Positions 17,755 to 25,480 of a DNA stretch of 64,000 bases are shown one piece after another. This stretch comes from Acidobacteriota bacterium. Lineage in GTDB: Bacteria; Acidobacteriota; Vicinamibacteria; Vicinamibacterales; Vicinamibacteraceae. The stretch is from positions 124,001 to 188,000 of the forward strand of contig JADLFL010000040.1 in the NCBI GenBank assembly GCA_020845575.1. The letters are read 5' to 3'. A model generated the notes under the pieces. That model was given only the letters and a program-made list of their open reading frames with translations, was not told the origin of the DNA and did not search any database. How positions within the stretch are numbered: position 1 is the first letter of the stretch; each line of letters opens with the position of its first letter. A program made the position numbers and the translations under genes.

Positions 17755-18699
17755 TCAGCGATGACTGACGGGTTCGTCTGTGAGCCTGTCGAGCGCGTCG
17801 CAGGCGCGCGCGGTCCGCGGCGCGCGTCGATCGCAGAGGGCCTCGAAACGCGTCCGCGCATCAGCGACGTGTCCTGCCCGGTGCTCGGCGATCGCGCGAT
17901 AGAACGCCACATCGTCGGCGAACGTGGGATCGACGACTGCCTCGGCGGCAGTGAATGAGGCGATCGCCCCGCGCGCATCGTCCAGGAACAGGCGGGAGAC
18001 GCCCTGATAGAAGAGGACTTCGATCGAACGCGGATACCGGGGCTCGAGTGCCGTGAGGGCTGCGTTTGCGGCGACGTAGTCGTCTCGTCGGTACGCATCG
18101 AGTCCTGCCGCGAGATCGGTCAGCAGCGGGTTGTCGGCGGCAGCACCACGCCATGTCAATGCCGTGAGGCCGAGACGCACCGGTGGCTTGTCCAGCGGCA
18201 GCACGACCGGCGGGGGAGTGGAAGCCCGCGTGGCATCCGCGTTCGAGGCCGGAGATGTCGACGGTCGGGTCTCTTCGAGCCTGGCAACAGGCGTGTCACC
18301 GCTATCGCCGACGATCACCCACGCGACCAGCACGGCAGCGGCCAGTGCCGGTGCAAGGACCAGCGGCATGAGCCAGCGGCGTCGTGGCTCGACGCGGGAG
18401 GGTGACTGCGATGTGGTTTCGGCCTGGATTCGCGCGAGCAGACGTCGGGCGGCGTCCGCATCGAGCGGAGCGTCGGTTTCACCGAGGCCGTCCGCCAGTG
18501 CACGGCTCCATGGACTCGCCGACAGATGGTCGTCGAGCGCGGCCTGCAGGTCGTCTGGCAGTACACCGGCTTTCGCGGCGCGCAGCAGGTCGATCGGCGG
18601 GTCGTCGCGGTGCCGCGCCCGGATGACGTCGATTTCGTCCTGCGCATCAGCGAGGAACTCGCGCTCCTCGGGGGTCCATCCGTCTCGGGGGAGGCTCAT
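17755..18699 (-). CDS. Single-pass membrane TPR protein, candidate anti-sigma partner
   Basis: This is a 314-residue protein. A cytoplasmic N-terminal helical region (about 1-120, with a repeated acidic-helix pattern) is followed by a TM helix (WLMPLVLAPALAAAVLVAWV, about 125-145). A Ser/Thr/Pro-rich linker and a periplasmic TPR-like domain follow (about 205-300, with AFYRAIAEHRAGHVADARTR-like helices). It starts at an ATGA overlap with the ECF sigma gene. The place and topology are those of an anti-sigma factor, but no HxxxCxxC zinc motif is present. A longer open frame upstream reads through the sigma gene out of frame and is not used. Confidence 0.75.
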   Translation of the reverse strand: MSLPRDGWTPEEREFLADAQDEIDVIRARHRDDPPIDLLRAAKAGVLPDDLQAALDDHLSASPWSRALADGLGETDAPLDADAARRLLARIQAETTSQSPSRVEPRRRWLMPLVLAPALAAAVLVAWVIVGDSGDTPVARLEETRPSTSPASNADATRASTPPPVVLPLDKPPVRLGLTALTWRGAAADNPLLTDLAAGLDAYRRDDYVAANAALTALEPRYPRSIEVLFYQGVSRLFLDDARGAIASFTAAEAVVDPTFADDVAFYRAIAEHRAGHVADARTRFEALCDRRAPRTARACDALDRLTDEPVSHR

Positions 18700-19157
18700 G
18701 TGTCCACCACTCCGTTCGCCCTCCGCAGCAGCGTCAGCGCGTACTGCAGGTATCCCTTCACCTGGTTCTCCGTGAGTCCCGTCTGCGCCGCGATCTCGGC
18801 GCGCGTCATGCCGTGCGCGTAGCGCAGCATGAGGCACGTCCGGTGGACCGGCTTGAGGTCGGCGTCCTCGAGCACCCACTGCTCGAGCGGCGGCGCGGCG
18901 GTGGGCAGGCGCGCGATCGACTCGACGTACCGCTGTTCCACCATGTGCCGGCGCCATCGATCCCTGGCGCGATTGCGGACGACGGCGAACAGCCACGTGG
19001 GCAGCTGCGGCTGGTCGATGGCGTCGAGGTTCCGGTGAAGCGCCATGAATGCCTCGGCGGTCAGATCCTCGGCGACGTCCCGCTTCCCTGACACGCTCAT
19101 GGCGAACCGGAACACCGCCTGCACGTGCTGGTGATACAGCTCCTCGAAAGTCGCCAT
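18696..19157 (-). CDS. ECF-type RNA polymerase sigma factor
   Basis: The 153-residue protein has region 2 (YHQHVQAVFRFAMSVSGKRD, then AEDLTAEAFMALHRN and LPTWLFAVVRNRARDRWRRH). It also has region 4 (CLMLRYAHGMTRAEIAAQTG, then TENQVKGYLQYALTLLRR). Length and domain order are those of a minimal ECF sigma factor. It heads a three-gene operon (sigma, membrane TPR protein, CHAT protease) and presumably recognises its own promoter upstream of 19157. I could not identify the -35/-10 pair. Confidence 0.9.
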   Translation of the reverse strand: MATFEELYHQHVQAVFRFAMSVSGKRDVAEDLTAEAFMALHRNLDAIDQPQLPTWLFAVVRNRARDRWRRHMVEQRYVESIARLPTAAPPLEQWVLEDADLKPVHRTCLMLRYAHGMTRAEIAAQTGLTENQVKGYLQYALTLLRRANGVVDT

Positions 19158-19211
19158 GGACTGGAGTGATGAGGCGAGACATCGAAGACTACCATGCGCC
19201 GAGCGCGCGAG

Positions 19212-19217
19212 TAGAAT
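19212..19217 (+). promoter_or_regulatory. -10-like TAGAAT, 6 nt before GTG start
   Basis: TAGAAT is followed by six bases and then the GTG at 19224. With transcription starting about 7 nt after the -10, the message would begin at the start codon. There is no Shine-Dalgarno sequence in between. Confidence 0.5.
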
Positions 19218-19223
19218 CGGCGC

Positions 19224-20291
19224 GTGCGTCCGCTTCGGGTCGTGGTTGCCTGTCTTGCGCTGCTGTGCAGCGGCGCGTCAGCATCCGCGCATCCGGGCTC
19301 GATGGCATTCTGGAAAGTCACCATAGACGACACCGAGGCCCACAGCCAGATACTGGTGTCGCTGCTCGACTTCGGCTGGACCGACGCGGATCTCGCGCGC
19401 CTCGACGGCGGAGGTGAGCCGTCGCAGGCGCGCCGCCTGACGATCGGCGCGCGGTTGCTGGACCACTTCGTCATCGTGCAAGGCGGTGCGGCCACGCCCG
19501 CACGCGTGGTCGACGCGCGCGTCGTACCGGGAGGATCGCTGGAAGTCGTCGCCGTGCATACGCTGGCCGGCGGCGCGCGTGCGCTCGCGCTCCGTTCCTC
19601 CTTCCACGAACTGACCGACAACAGCCATCGCGTGATCGCGCGTGTGGACCATCTCGCCGACGTGGAGCCGCTGGTGCTCAGCGTGTTCGAGCCTGAGCAT
19701 GTCCTGCCGGATGCCGCGCCGGCATCCCGATTCCACGCCATCGCTCCTGCCGGCTCGTTATTCGCAATGCTGCTGCTCGGCATCGAGCACATCCTCACGG
19801 GCTACGACCATCTCGTGTTCCTGCTCTGCCTGTTGGTGCCGGGCGGCACATGGCGCTCGCGCGTCGCCATCGTCACGGCGTTCACCGTGGCGCACAGTCT
19901 CACGCTCATGCTCGCGGCGGCGGATGTCGTGACGCCTCCCGCGCGCTTTGTCGAGGCGGCCATCGCCGTGAGCATCGGGTATGTCGCCGTCGAGAACCTG
20001 CTGCACGTGGAACCACACACGCGCTGGCCCACGGCCTTCGGCTTCGGGCTGATTCACGGCTTCGGCTTCGCCGGGATGCTGCACGAACTGGACATGCCCC
20101 TGGGCCAGTGGCTGTCATCCGTAGCAGCGTTCAACGTCGGCGTCGAGATCGGCCAGCTCGTCGTCGTGGCGATCGCCGTGCCGCTCATCGCCATCATCGC
20201 CAGGCACTCGTGGCATCGGCGGCTCGTGCAGTCGACCTCCGTCGTCGTGTGTGGCCTGGCGATCGTCTGGCTCGTGGAGCGCCTGTCATGA
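19224..20291 (+). CDS. HupE/UreJ-family membrane protein with periplasmic N-domain
   Basis: This is a 355-residue protein with a cleavable signal (VACLALLCSGASASA) and a periplasmic beta-rich domain of about 130 residues. The C-terminal part holds about six TM helices with HupE/UreJ_2 signatures: EHILTGYDHLVFLL, AFTVAHSLTL, AIAVSIGYVAVENL, FGLIHGFGFAGML and FNVGVEIGQL. The repeated His and acidic residues inside helices suggest a divalent metal path (nickel/cobalt in HupE relatives), but the substrate is not determined. GTG start without Shine-Dalgarno. The stop overlaps the next gene's ATG (ATGA). Confidence 0.85.
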   Translation: MRPLRVVVACLALLCSGASASAHPGSMAFWKVTIDDTEAHSQILVSLLDFGWTDADLARLDGGGEPSQARRLTIGARLLDHFVIVQGGAATPARVVDARVVPGGSLEVVAVHTLAGGARALALRSSFHELTDNSHRVIARVDHLADVEPLVLSVFEPEHVLPDAAPASRFHAIAPAGSLFAMLLLGIEHILTGYDHLVFLLCLLVPGGTWRSRVAIVTAFTVAHSLTLMLAAADVVTPPARFVEAAIAVSIGYVAVENLLHVEPHTRWPTAFGFGLIHGFGFAGMLHELDMPLGQWLSSVAAFNVGVEIGQLVVVAIAVPLIAIIARHSWHRRLVQSTSVVVCGLAIVWLVERLS

Positions 20292-21982
20292 CCGTGTCTT
20301 CGCCATCATCACCGGCCGTCGGCACCTTCCGTCGTCGCGTCGCCGTCCTGATGCCCGCCGCTGCGGCGATCGTGCTGGCTGCGCTCCTGTTCCACACGAC
20401 ACATGCCGCCACCGACGGCACGCTGCAGGTGACGATCGTCGATGCCGCCTCGTCGACGCCGACGCCGGTGCGTGTACGCATCAAGGACGCGGCTGGCACG
20501 CCGATCGGCAAGCCCGTGCGCGGGGCCATCACCGTGCCCGGCGCGGCGCTCGGTATTCCCGCCGAGGCGCTGGCCGTCATGTACGGCCGAGACGACGTGG
20601 CCGATGGCTTCGCCAGTCAGCCAGACGGCGCGTTCTACGTGGATGGCGCGTTCACCGTGGCGCTGCCACCCGGCGACTACGACGTCGAGATAGCCAAGGG
20701 TTACGAGTTCGTGCGCCACCGCGGACGCGTGCAGGTGAGGGCAGGCGGCACAACGGCGGAGCGATACGTGTTGCGCCGCTGGGCCGACATGCCGGCCCGA
20801 GGCTGGTACTCGTCGGACGATCACATCCACCTGCGCCGATCGCCGCGCGAGGATCCGCTGATCCTGCGCTGGATTGCGGCAGAAGACATTCACGTCGGCC
20901 ACCTGCTGCAGATGGGCGACTTCTTCACCACCTTCTTCACGCAGTACGCCTTTGGCGAGAGTGGCCGGTACGAGGAATCGGGCCACATCCTGTCGCCCGG
21001 CCAGGAGGAACCGCGGACGCCGGAGATCGGGCACACGATCTCGCTCGGTGCGTCGGCCTTCGTGCGTCCGCGCGAGCGCGACTACTATCGCTACGACCGC
21101 ACGTTCGATCGCGTACGGGAGCTCGGTGGCGTGTCGGGGTACGCACATCAAGGCGCCACGTTCCACGGCTGGCGCGGCATGACACTCGACGTCCTGCAGC
21201 GCAAGATCGACTTCCTCGAATTGCTGCAGTTCTGCGCGCCGGACGGCCCGCTCGTCACCACCAACTACTACCGCTTCCTCGACCTCGGGTTCCCGTTGAC
21301 GGCGACCGCCGGCTCCGACTTTCCCTGGTGCGGCAGGAACCGGAAGTTCGGTGCTGCCGAGGACGAGGGGCCGCACATCGGCGACGCGCGCTTCTACACG
21401 TACGTCGATGGTCCGCTGACGTTCGATCGATGGCTGGCGGCGTTGAAGGCAGGCCGGACCTTCGTCACGACGGGTCCATTGCTGGAGCTCCTCGTGGACG
21501 AGGCGCTGCCCGGTACGACGCTCGAGCGGAAGGATGGCGATCGCGTACAGGTGGTCGTCGAGGCACGCGGGCACGCCACCGACGTGCCGCTGCGGACGGT
21601 CGAGCTCGTCGTCCACGGCAACGTGATTCGTACGGCGTCGGCGACCGATGCGGGGCAGTCGTCCGAACGCATCAGGCTCACCCATGAACTGCGAATCGAT
21701 GGGCACGGCCTGTGGGTGGCGGCGCGCGCGCACGGCGGGCCGACGCAGGTGGCACACACGACGCCCGTCTACATCCGGGCCAACGGCCGTGGGTTCCACA
21801 ATCCCGCCACGGTGCGGACGCATCTCGAGCAGTCGTCGGCGTATCTCGACGAGATAGAGGCCGCGCTCCTGACGCCAGGCCCGGCCATCGACTATCAGAT
21901 CACCCGGCATCCCGAGGCCCTGCGCGAGCGGGTTGCGGAGGTGCGCGCCATCCTGGAGCGCCTCTCCGACCAGTTGCGCTGA
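20288..21982 (+). CDS. CehA/McbA-like PHP-type metallohydrolase, exported
   Basis: The 564-residue product has an N-terminal TM/signal segment (AVLMPAAAAIVLAALLFHTT). A carboxypeptidase-regulatory-like beta domain follows (about 38-165: LQVTIVDAASSTPTPVRVRI). The hydrolase domain starts with WYSSDDHIHLRRSPREDP, where the DHIHL pattern is the first metal-binding motif of PHP-type CehA/McbA enzymes. GYAHQGATFHGWRG and TAGSDFPWCG supply further His/Asp ligands. A C-terminal helical tail follows. The gene overlaps the hupE-like gene by 4 nt, so a shared transport/processing task is likely. Members of this family hydrolyse varied esters and amides, and the substrate here is unknown. Confidence 0.8.
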   Translation: MTVSSPSSPAVGTFRRRVAVLMPAAAAIVLAALLFHTTHAATDGTLQVTIVDAASSTPTPVRVRIKDAAGTPIGKPVRGAITVPGAALGIPAEALAVMYGRDDVADGFASQPDGAFYVDGAFTVALPPGDYDVEIAKGYEFVRHRGRVQVRAGGTTAERYVLRRWADMPARGWYSSDDHIHLRRSPREDPLILRWIAAEDIHVGHLLQMGDFFTTFFTQYAFGESGRYEESGHILSPGQEEPRTPEIGHTISLGASAFVRPRERDYYRYDRTFDRVRELGGVSGYAHQGATFHGWRGMTLDVLQRKIDFLELLQFCAPDGPLVTTNYYRFLDLGFPLTATAGSDFPWCGRNRKFGAAEDEGPHIGDARFYTYVDGPLTFDRWLAALKAGRTFVTTGPLLELLVDEALPGTTLERKDGDRVQVVVEARGHATDVPLRTVELVVHGNVIRTASATDAGQSSERIRLTHELRIDGHGLWVAARAHGGPTQVAHTTPVYIRANGRGFHNPATVRTHLEQSSAYLDEIEAALLTPGPAIDYQITRHPEALRERVAEVRAILERLSDQLR

Positions 21983-22027
21983 CGGAGGTATCCTCGATGC
22001 CCTGTCCAATTGGCGCCGGCAAGCAAT

Positions 22028-22055
22028 CGTCATTCATCATTCGTCATTGAGCATT
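22028..22055 (-). repeat. Four tandem heptamers, inverted copy of the GAATGAC family
   Basis: Units read CGTCATT, CATCATT, CGTCATT, GAGCATT on the plus strand, i.e. AATGACG-type units on the minus strand. The array lies 5 bp before the DUF5615 gene. The array after that gene is in the opposite direction, so the gene is bracketed by inverted arrays. Confidence 0.85.
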
Positions 22056-22060
22056 CGTCG

Positions 22061-22480
22061 ATGGGGACGCTCTCTTCGGAGCTCGGGCCGCTGCGGGCGG
22101 CACAGGCGCGGGGGCCGTTGATCTACGCCGACGCGAACGTACCGGTCCCGCTCGTGACATTCATGCGCGACAGGCTGGCGTGGGACGTGCTGCACGTCAT
22201 CGACGAACCCGCCTGGCGCCGCGCCACCGACGTCGCGCACTACCACCGCGCACGAGAGCTCCACCGCACGCTCGTCACGCTCGACCACGACTTTCTCGAC
22301 GACCGCCGCTTCCCGCCCGCCGACAGCCCCGGTGTCATCGTCATCGACACGCCCGACGAGCGTCGCCAGCGGAAGATCCTCGCCGCCCTCGACCCGCAGC
22401 TCCGCCCCACCTCCCGCCTCGCCCCACTCGCAGGGAAGAAGCTGCTCGTGCATGGGGACGGACGGAGTAATGCCGAATGA
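22061..22480 (+). CDS. DUF5615 PIN-like protein
   Basis: The 139-residue product has the layout of the DUF5615/Mut7-C PIN-like group. An N-terminal YADANVPVPLVTFMRDR strand-helix carries the acidic D-x-N/D motif. It is followed by AHYHRARELHRTLVTLDHDFLDD, with the second Asp pair (LDHDF) where PIN-like nucleases bind metal. These proteins are usually partners in toxin-antitoxin-like or repair contexts, but no antitoxin-like gene is adjacent here. The stop codon falls in a heptamer array. The start ATG at 22061 follows the array and lacks a good Shine-Dalgarno. Confidence 0.65.
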   Translation: MGTLSSELGPLRAAQARGPLIYADANVPVPLVTFMRDRLAWDVLHVIDEPAWRRATDVAHYHRARELHRTLVTLDHDFLDDRRFPPADSPGVIVIDTPDERRQRKILAALDPQLRPTSRLAPLAGKKLLVHGDGRSNAE

Positions 22481-22495
22481 CGAATGACGAGTGCC
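22468..22495 (+). repeat. Four tandem heptamers (GAATGAC family) over a stop codon
   Basis: Units read TAATGCC, GAATGAC, GAATGAC, GAGTGCC. The TGA of the DUF5615 gene is in the second unit, exactly as in the argG-like gene at 6562-6564. Confidence 0.88.
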
Positions 22496-22555
22496 TGTCG
22501 CGCCGGAGCGCTGCAGGCGCGAAGGCGGGCTGCCCTCTTTTGTCCTGCCATCCGT

Positions 22556-22561
22556 TACTCT
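22556..22561 (+). promoter_or_regulatory. -10-like TACTCT, 6 nt before nagA ATG
   Basis: TACTCT is followed by TCCTGA and then the ATG at 22568. The same 6-nt spacing as at 19212, 25469, 42100 and 57255 suggests a leaderless transcript. It is a weak match to TATAAT. Confidence 0.4.
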
Positions 22562-22567
22562 TCCTGA

Positions 22568-23761
22568 ATGTTGATCCTTGACGGTGCGCATGTGGTCCTG
22601 CCTGACAGGGTGTTGAGCCCGGGGCGGATCGTGATCGAAGGGGACCGCATCACCGATGTGGGACCGGGCAAGGAGGGTGGGGCGTTCGCTGGGCGGTGGA
22701 TCGTGCCGGGATTCATCGACGTGCACGTGCACGGCGTCAACGGCGAGGACGTGCTGGCAGGGCCGGGACGCGTGGCGCGCGTGGCGATGCACCTGCCGCG
22801 GTTCGGCTGCACGTCGTTCACGCCCACCACGTTCGCGTGTCCACCTGCCGAGCTCGAGACGCTCGCGCGCGACATCGAAGCCGCGATGGCGGCACCGGGC
22901 ACCGAGTCCGCGCGCGTGCTGCCGGCGCACCTCGAGAGCAACTTCATGGCGCCCGAGTACCGTGGCGCGCAGCCGCTCGACGCCTTCGTGCTCCCGCCTG
23001 GGGCACCGCCGGAACTGGCGACGCCAGGCACCGCGACGACGTTCACGGCCGACGACATCATGGCCGTGATCAGCGCTCATCGCGGAGCCATCGGCACGCT
23101 GACAGTCGCGCCCGAACTGCCTGAAGGCCTCGCGCTCGTACGGACGCTCGCCTCGCGCGGACACATCGTGTCCCTCGGCCACTCAGGCGCGACGCTGGAG
23201 GAAGCGCGTGCGGCGATCGACGCCGGCGCGCGCCGCGCCACGCACCTCTTCAACCGCATGCCGCCGCTCACGCATCGCGCACCGGGCCTCATCGGCGCCG
23301 TCCTGGACGACGACCGCGTGGACGTGGAGCTCGTGGCCGACGGCTATCACGTGCATCCTGTCGTGATGCGCGCGGCGATTCGCGCCAAGCGTCCCGAGCG
23401 CGTCATGGCCATCACCGACGGACTGGCAGGGGCGGGGCTCCCCGAAGGCTCGCACTTCGAGCTCGGCGGACGCGGCGTGACGGTGCGCGAGCGCGCGTGC
23501 TTCCTCGACGATGGGACCCTGGCGGGCAGCCGGCTGACGATGGATCGCGTGTTCGCGAACCTGGTGGACATGGTGGGCGTGACGCCCCTGGAGGCGGCGA
23601 TGATGACCGCCACGGTGCAGGCGCGGGCGCTCGGGCTCGGCGATCGCGGCAGGATCGCGCCGGGCCTGCTGGCCGACGTCGTGGTCCTCGACGACACGTG
23701 GCGCGTGCAACAGACGCTCCTGGGCGGCGGCGTCGTGTACGCGGCGGACCGTCAGGCCTGA
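22568..23761 (+). CDS. nagA: N-acetylglucosamine-6-phosphate deacetylase NagA
   Basis: NagA removes the acetyl group of GlcNAc-6-phosphate in amino-sugar and peptidoglycan recycling and is an amidohydrolase-fold metalloenzyme. The 397-residue product has the metal-binding PGFIDVHVHG (about residues 48-57), HLESNFM with the bridging Glu, LGHSGATLEEA, THLFNRMPPLTHRAPG (substrate loop) and the catalytic Asp in AITDGLAGAG. The family more often has THLFNAM and TDAM, so two substrate-loop positions differ. Length is normal. No nagB, nagE or other amino-sugar gene is nearby, so it stands alone. Confidence 0.93.
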   Translation: MLILDGAHVVLPDRVLSPGRIVIEGDRITDVGPGKEGGAFAGRWIVPGFIDVHVHGVNGEDVLAGPGRVARVAMHLPRFGCTSFTPTTFACPPAELETLARDIEAAMAAPGTESARVLPAHLESNFMAPEYRGAQPLDAFVLPPGAPPELATPGTATTFTADDIMAVISAHRGAIGTLTVAPELPEGLALVRTLASRGHIVSLGHSGATLEEARAAIDAGARRATHLFNRMPPLTHRAPGLIGAVLDDDRVDVELVADGYHVHPVVMRAAIRAKRPERVMAITDGLAGAGLPEGSHFELGGRGVTVRERACFLDDGTLAGSRLTMDRVFANLVDMVGVTPLEAAMMTATVQARALGLGDRGRIAPGLLADVVVLDDTWRVQQTLLGGGVVYAADRQA

Positions 23762-23807
23762 CGCGGTGAAACCCGGGTACCGAACCGTCCGTCTACTTCT
23801 GACAGCC

Positions 23808-24710
23808 ATGCGACGCCCGCGCATCACCCCGCTGGCCCTGGCCGGACTGCCCCTCATGCTGGCCGGCTGCATCGTCCATGTCGATTCGGGAGGCTTCACG
23901 TCGCGCGACCAGGTGCGCGTGGCCGTCGAGGGTGTGCCGACGGTCGATCTGTCGACCTTCGACGGGGCCATCGAAGTGCGGTCGTGGAGCAAGGCCGAAG
24001 TGCTCGTGGAGATCGAGTCGCGGGCCTCGTCTCGCGACCTGCTCGATACCATCGACATCGACAGTCGCGGCGACAAGTCCGGCGCCGTGGTCCACGTCAC
24101 GCTGAAGGACACGGATGGCTGGCGATTCTCGAAGCACGCGGTGAGCCGGTCGGCGCGGCTGATCGCGACGGTGCCGGCGGAGAGCCGCCTGCGTGTCAAC
24201 AGCGGCGACGGCTCGGTGCGCGTGGTGCGCGTGCGCGGCACCATCGAGGCACGCACGGACGATGGGCGCATCGTGATGCGCGAGGTGGGCGGCGACGTCG
24301 TGGCCCATACCGGCGACGGGAGCGTACAGGTCGAGGATGTCGACGGCCGGTGCCGCGTGAGCACGCGCGATGGCAGCGTGCTCGTGGCGGGCCGGTTGCA
24401 GGGCGGTATCGAAGCCCGCAGCGGTGATGGCAGCGTCACCATCCGCGCGGCGTCAGGCACCATCGTCGACGAGGACTGGCACATCGAGACGGGCGACGGA
24501 GGCGTGGTGCTCACGCTGCCGGATCCCGTCGACGCGCGGCTCGATCTCGAAACGGGCGATGGCCGCATCGCCCTGGCTGGATTCCCGGAGCTTTCGGTTG
24601 CCCGCGATGGCGAGCGTCGCCGACGCCTCCAGGCAGTGCTGGGCGACGGTCAGGCCACCCTGCGCGTCCGCACCTCCGACGGCACCATCAGCCTCAAACG
24701 CACGCCATAG
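23808..24710 (+). CDS. DUF4097-family beta-repeat lipoprotein
   Basis: The 300-residue product begins with a lipoprotein signal ending in the lipobox LMLAGC. The mature part is a right-handed beta-repeat of the DUF4097/adhesin type with short periodic strands such as VDLSTFDGAIEVRSW, INSGDGSVRVVRV-like turns, DDGRIVMREVGGDV and GDGSVTIRAASG. It ends with VRTSDGTISLKR. GTG at 23766 would put 14 residues before the signal, so the ATG at 23808 is preferred. It lies 46 bp after nagA on the same strand. Function of the family is unknown. An envelope location follows from the lipobox. Confidence 0.85.
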   Translation: MRRPRITPLALAGLPLMLAGCIVHVDSGGFTSRDQVRVAVEGVPTVDLSTFDGAIEVRSWSKAEVLVEIESRASSRDLLDTIDIDSRGDKSGAVVHVTLKDTDGWRFSKHAVSRSARLIATVPAESRLRVNSGDGSVRVVRVRGTIEARTDDGRIVMREVGGDVVAHTGDGSVQVEDVDGRCRVSTRDGSVLVAGRLQGGIEARSGDGSVTIRAASGTIVDEDWHIETGDGGVVLTLPDPVDARLDLETGDGRIALAGFPELSVARDGERRRRLQAVLGDGQATLRVRTSDGTISLKRTP

Positions 24711-24725
24711 TCGGCCGTCCTGGCA

Positions 24726-24757
24726 CTGACGAACGGGCTGAAGCCCGTTCGCTCCAT
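24726..24757 (+). repeat. 32-bp dispersed repeat, copy 1
   Basis: It begins CTGACGAA, contains the palindromic core GGGCTGAAGCCC and ends TCGCTCCAT. A second copy with the same ends and core is at 43821-43852. The core with its flanks forms a hairpin. It lies just after the DUF4097 gene and may act as a terminator or as a target for small mobile repeats. Confidence 0.8.
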
Positions 24758-24792
24758 CCGATGCGGGATGGAACAGCCTGATGCAGATGGAG

Positions 24793-24814
24793 GCCAGGGG
24801 TTTCAACCCCTGGC
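24793..24814 (-). repeat. Inverted repeat at the queC stop
   Basis: GCCAGGGGTTTC then the complementary GAAACCCCTGGC-type arm make a near-perfect 9-bp palindromic stem. The TGA stop of queC is formed in this element, and its last residues (VARG) are encoded by it. Confidence 0.75.
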
Positions 24815-25456
24815 TACGTACTCCGTCGGATCTGATCCAATCGCTTCGACGAAGGCGTCGTGGCGCTCGCGGCATTTGCTGCACGCGCCGCAGTGCAGGT
24901 CGCCGACCGGATTCATGCACGACAGCGTGAGCGCCATCGGCGCGCCGACCACCTGACCCCGACGGATCACGTCGGCCTTCGTCCATTCGCGGTACGGCGT
25001 TTCGATCGCGATGCGGTGCGCGAGACCGATCGACAGCGCCGTTGCCATGGCGTCATAGAACGCAGGCGTCGCATCGGGAAATGGGTTGCCACCGAGTGGC
25101 GCCAGCGCGATGCGGGAGATGCCGTTGATCGCGCAGAAGACGGCGGTCTTGCCGAGCAGCACGATGTTCCGTCCCACGAGGTACACGTCCTCGTCGGGCG
25201 TCTCCCAGGCCGGCGGCGTCCCAGCGATCGACCAGTGCCCGGGGGCGTACACGTCGCGCACGGATGCGTCGATCAGGTGGAGCGGATCGAGCTGCGCCGC
25301 CGCGGGAAACGCCGCGAGCGCGCGTGCGAGCATCGCCCGTTCGCCAGCCTCCCAGGCGAGGCCGGACGCCACGTAGATCGGCTGTACGCGGGCGTGCGCC
25401 GTGAGATCCGCGGCAAGGACGATGCTGTCGAGGCCGCCGGAACACAACACGGCCAC
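24803..25456 (-). CDS. queC: 7-cyano-7-deazaguanine synthase QueC-like
   Basis: QueC makes preQ0 from carboxydeazaguanine with ATP and ammonia and is a PP-loop ATPase. The 217-residue product has the loop VAVLCSGGLDSIVLAADL at its start. APLGGNPFPDATPAFYDAMA lies in the middle, and ETPYREWTKADVI follows. The zinc-binding cysteine set LSCMNPVGDLHCGACSKCRERHDAF is at the end. I chose the GTG at 25456, which makes the start like other QueC. A GTG at 25495 adds 13 residues but would overlap the divergent HAD gene by 15 nt. QueD, QueE and FolE2 are not in the window, so it may work with enzymes encoded elsewhere or belong to another deazapurine pathway. Confidence 0.82.
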   Translation of the reverse strand: MAVLCSGGLDSIVLAADLTAHARVQPIYVASGLAWEAGERAMLARALAAFPAAAQLDPLHLIDASVRDVYAPGHWSIAGTPPAWETPDEDVYLVGRNIVLLGKTAVFCAINGISRIALAPLGGNPFPDATPAFYDAMATALSIGLAHRIAIETPYREWTKADVIRRGQVVGAPMALTLSCMNPVGDLHCGACSKCRERHDAFVEAIGSDPTEYVARG

Positions 25457-25468
25457 GCGATCGGCGTG

Positions 25469-25474
25469 TAAGGT
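25469..25474 (+). promoter_or_regulatory. -10-like TAAGGT, 6 nt before GTG start of the HAD gene
   Basis: TAAGGT is followed by GGTGGG and then the GTG at 25481. GGTGGG is not a clear Shine-Dalgarno sequence at this distance. The element lies only about 13 bp from the divergent queC start. Confidence 0.4.
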
Positions 25475-25480
25475 GGTGGG

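Noticed and set aside
19850-20287. Upstream extension of the CehA-like gene to 19850
   Set aside because: It would lie inside the HupE-like gene in another frame. The ATG at 20288 with ATGA overlap and a following signal segment fits better.
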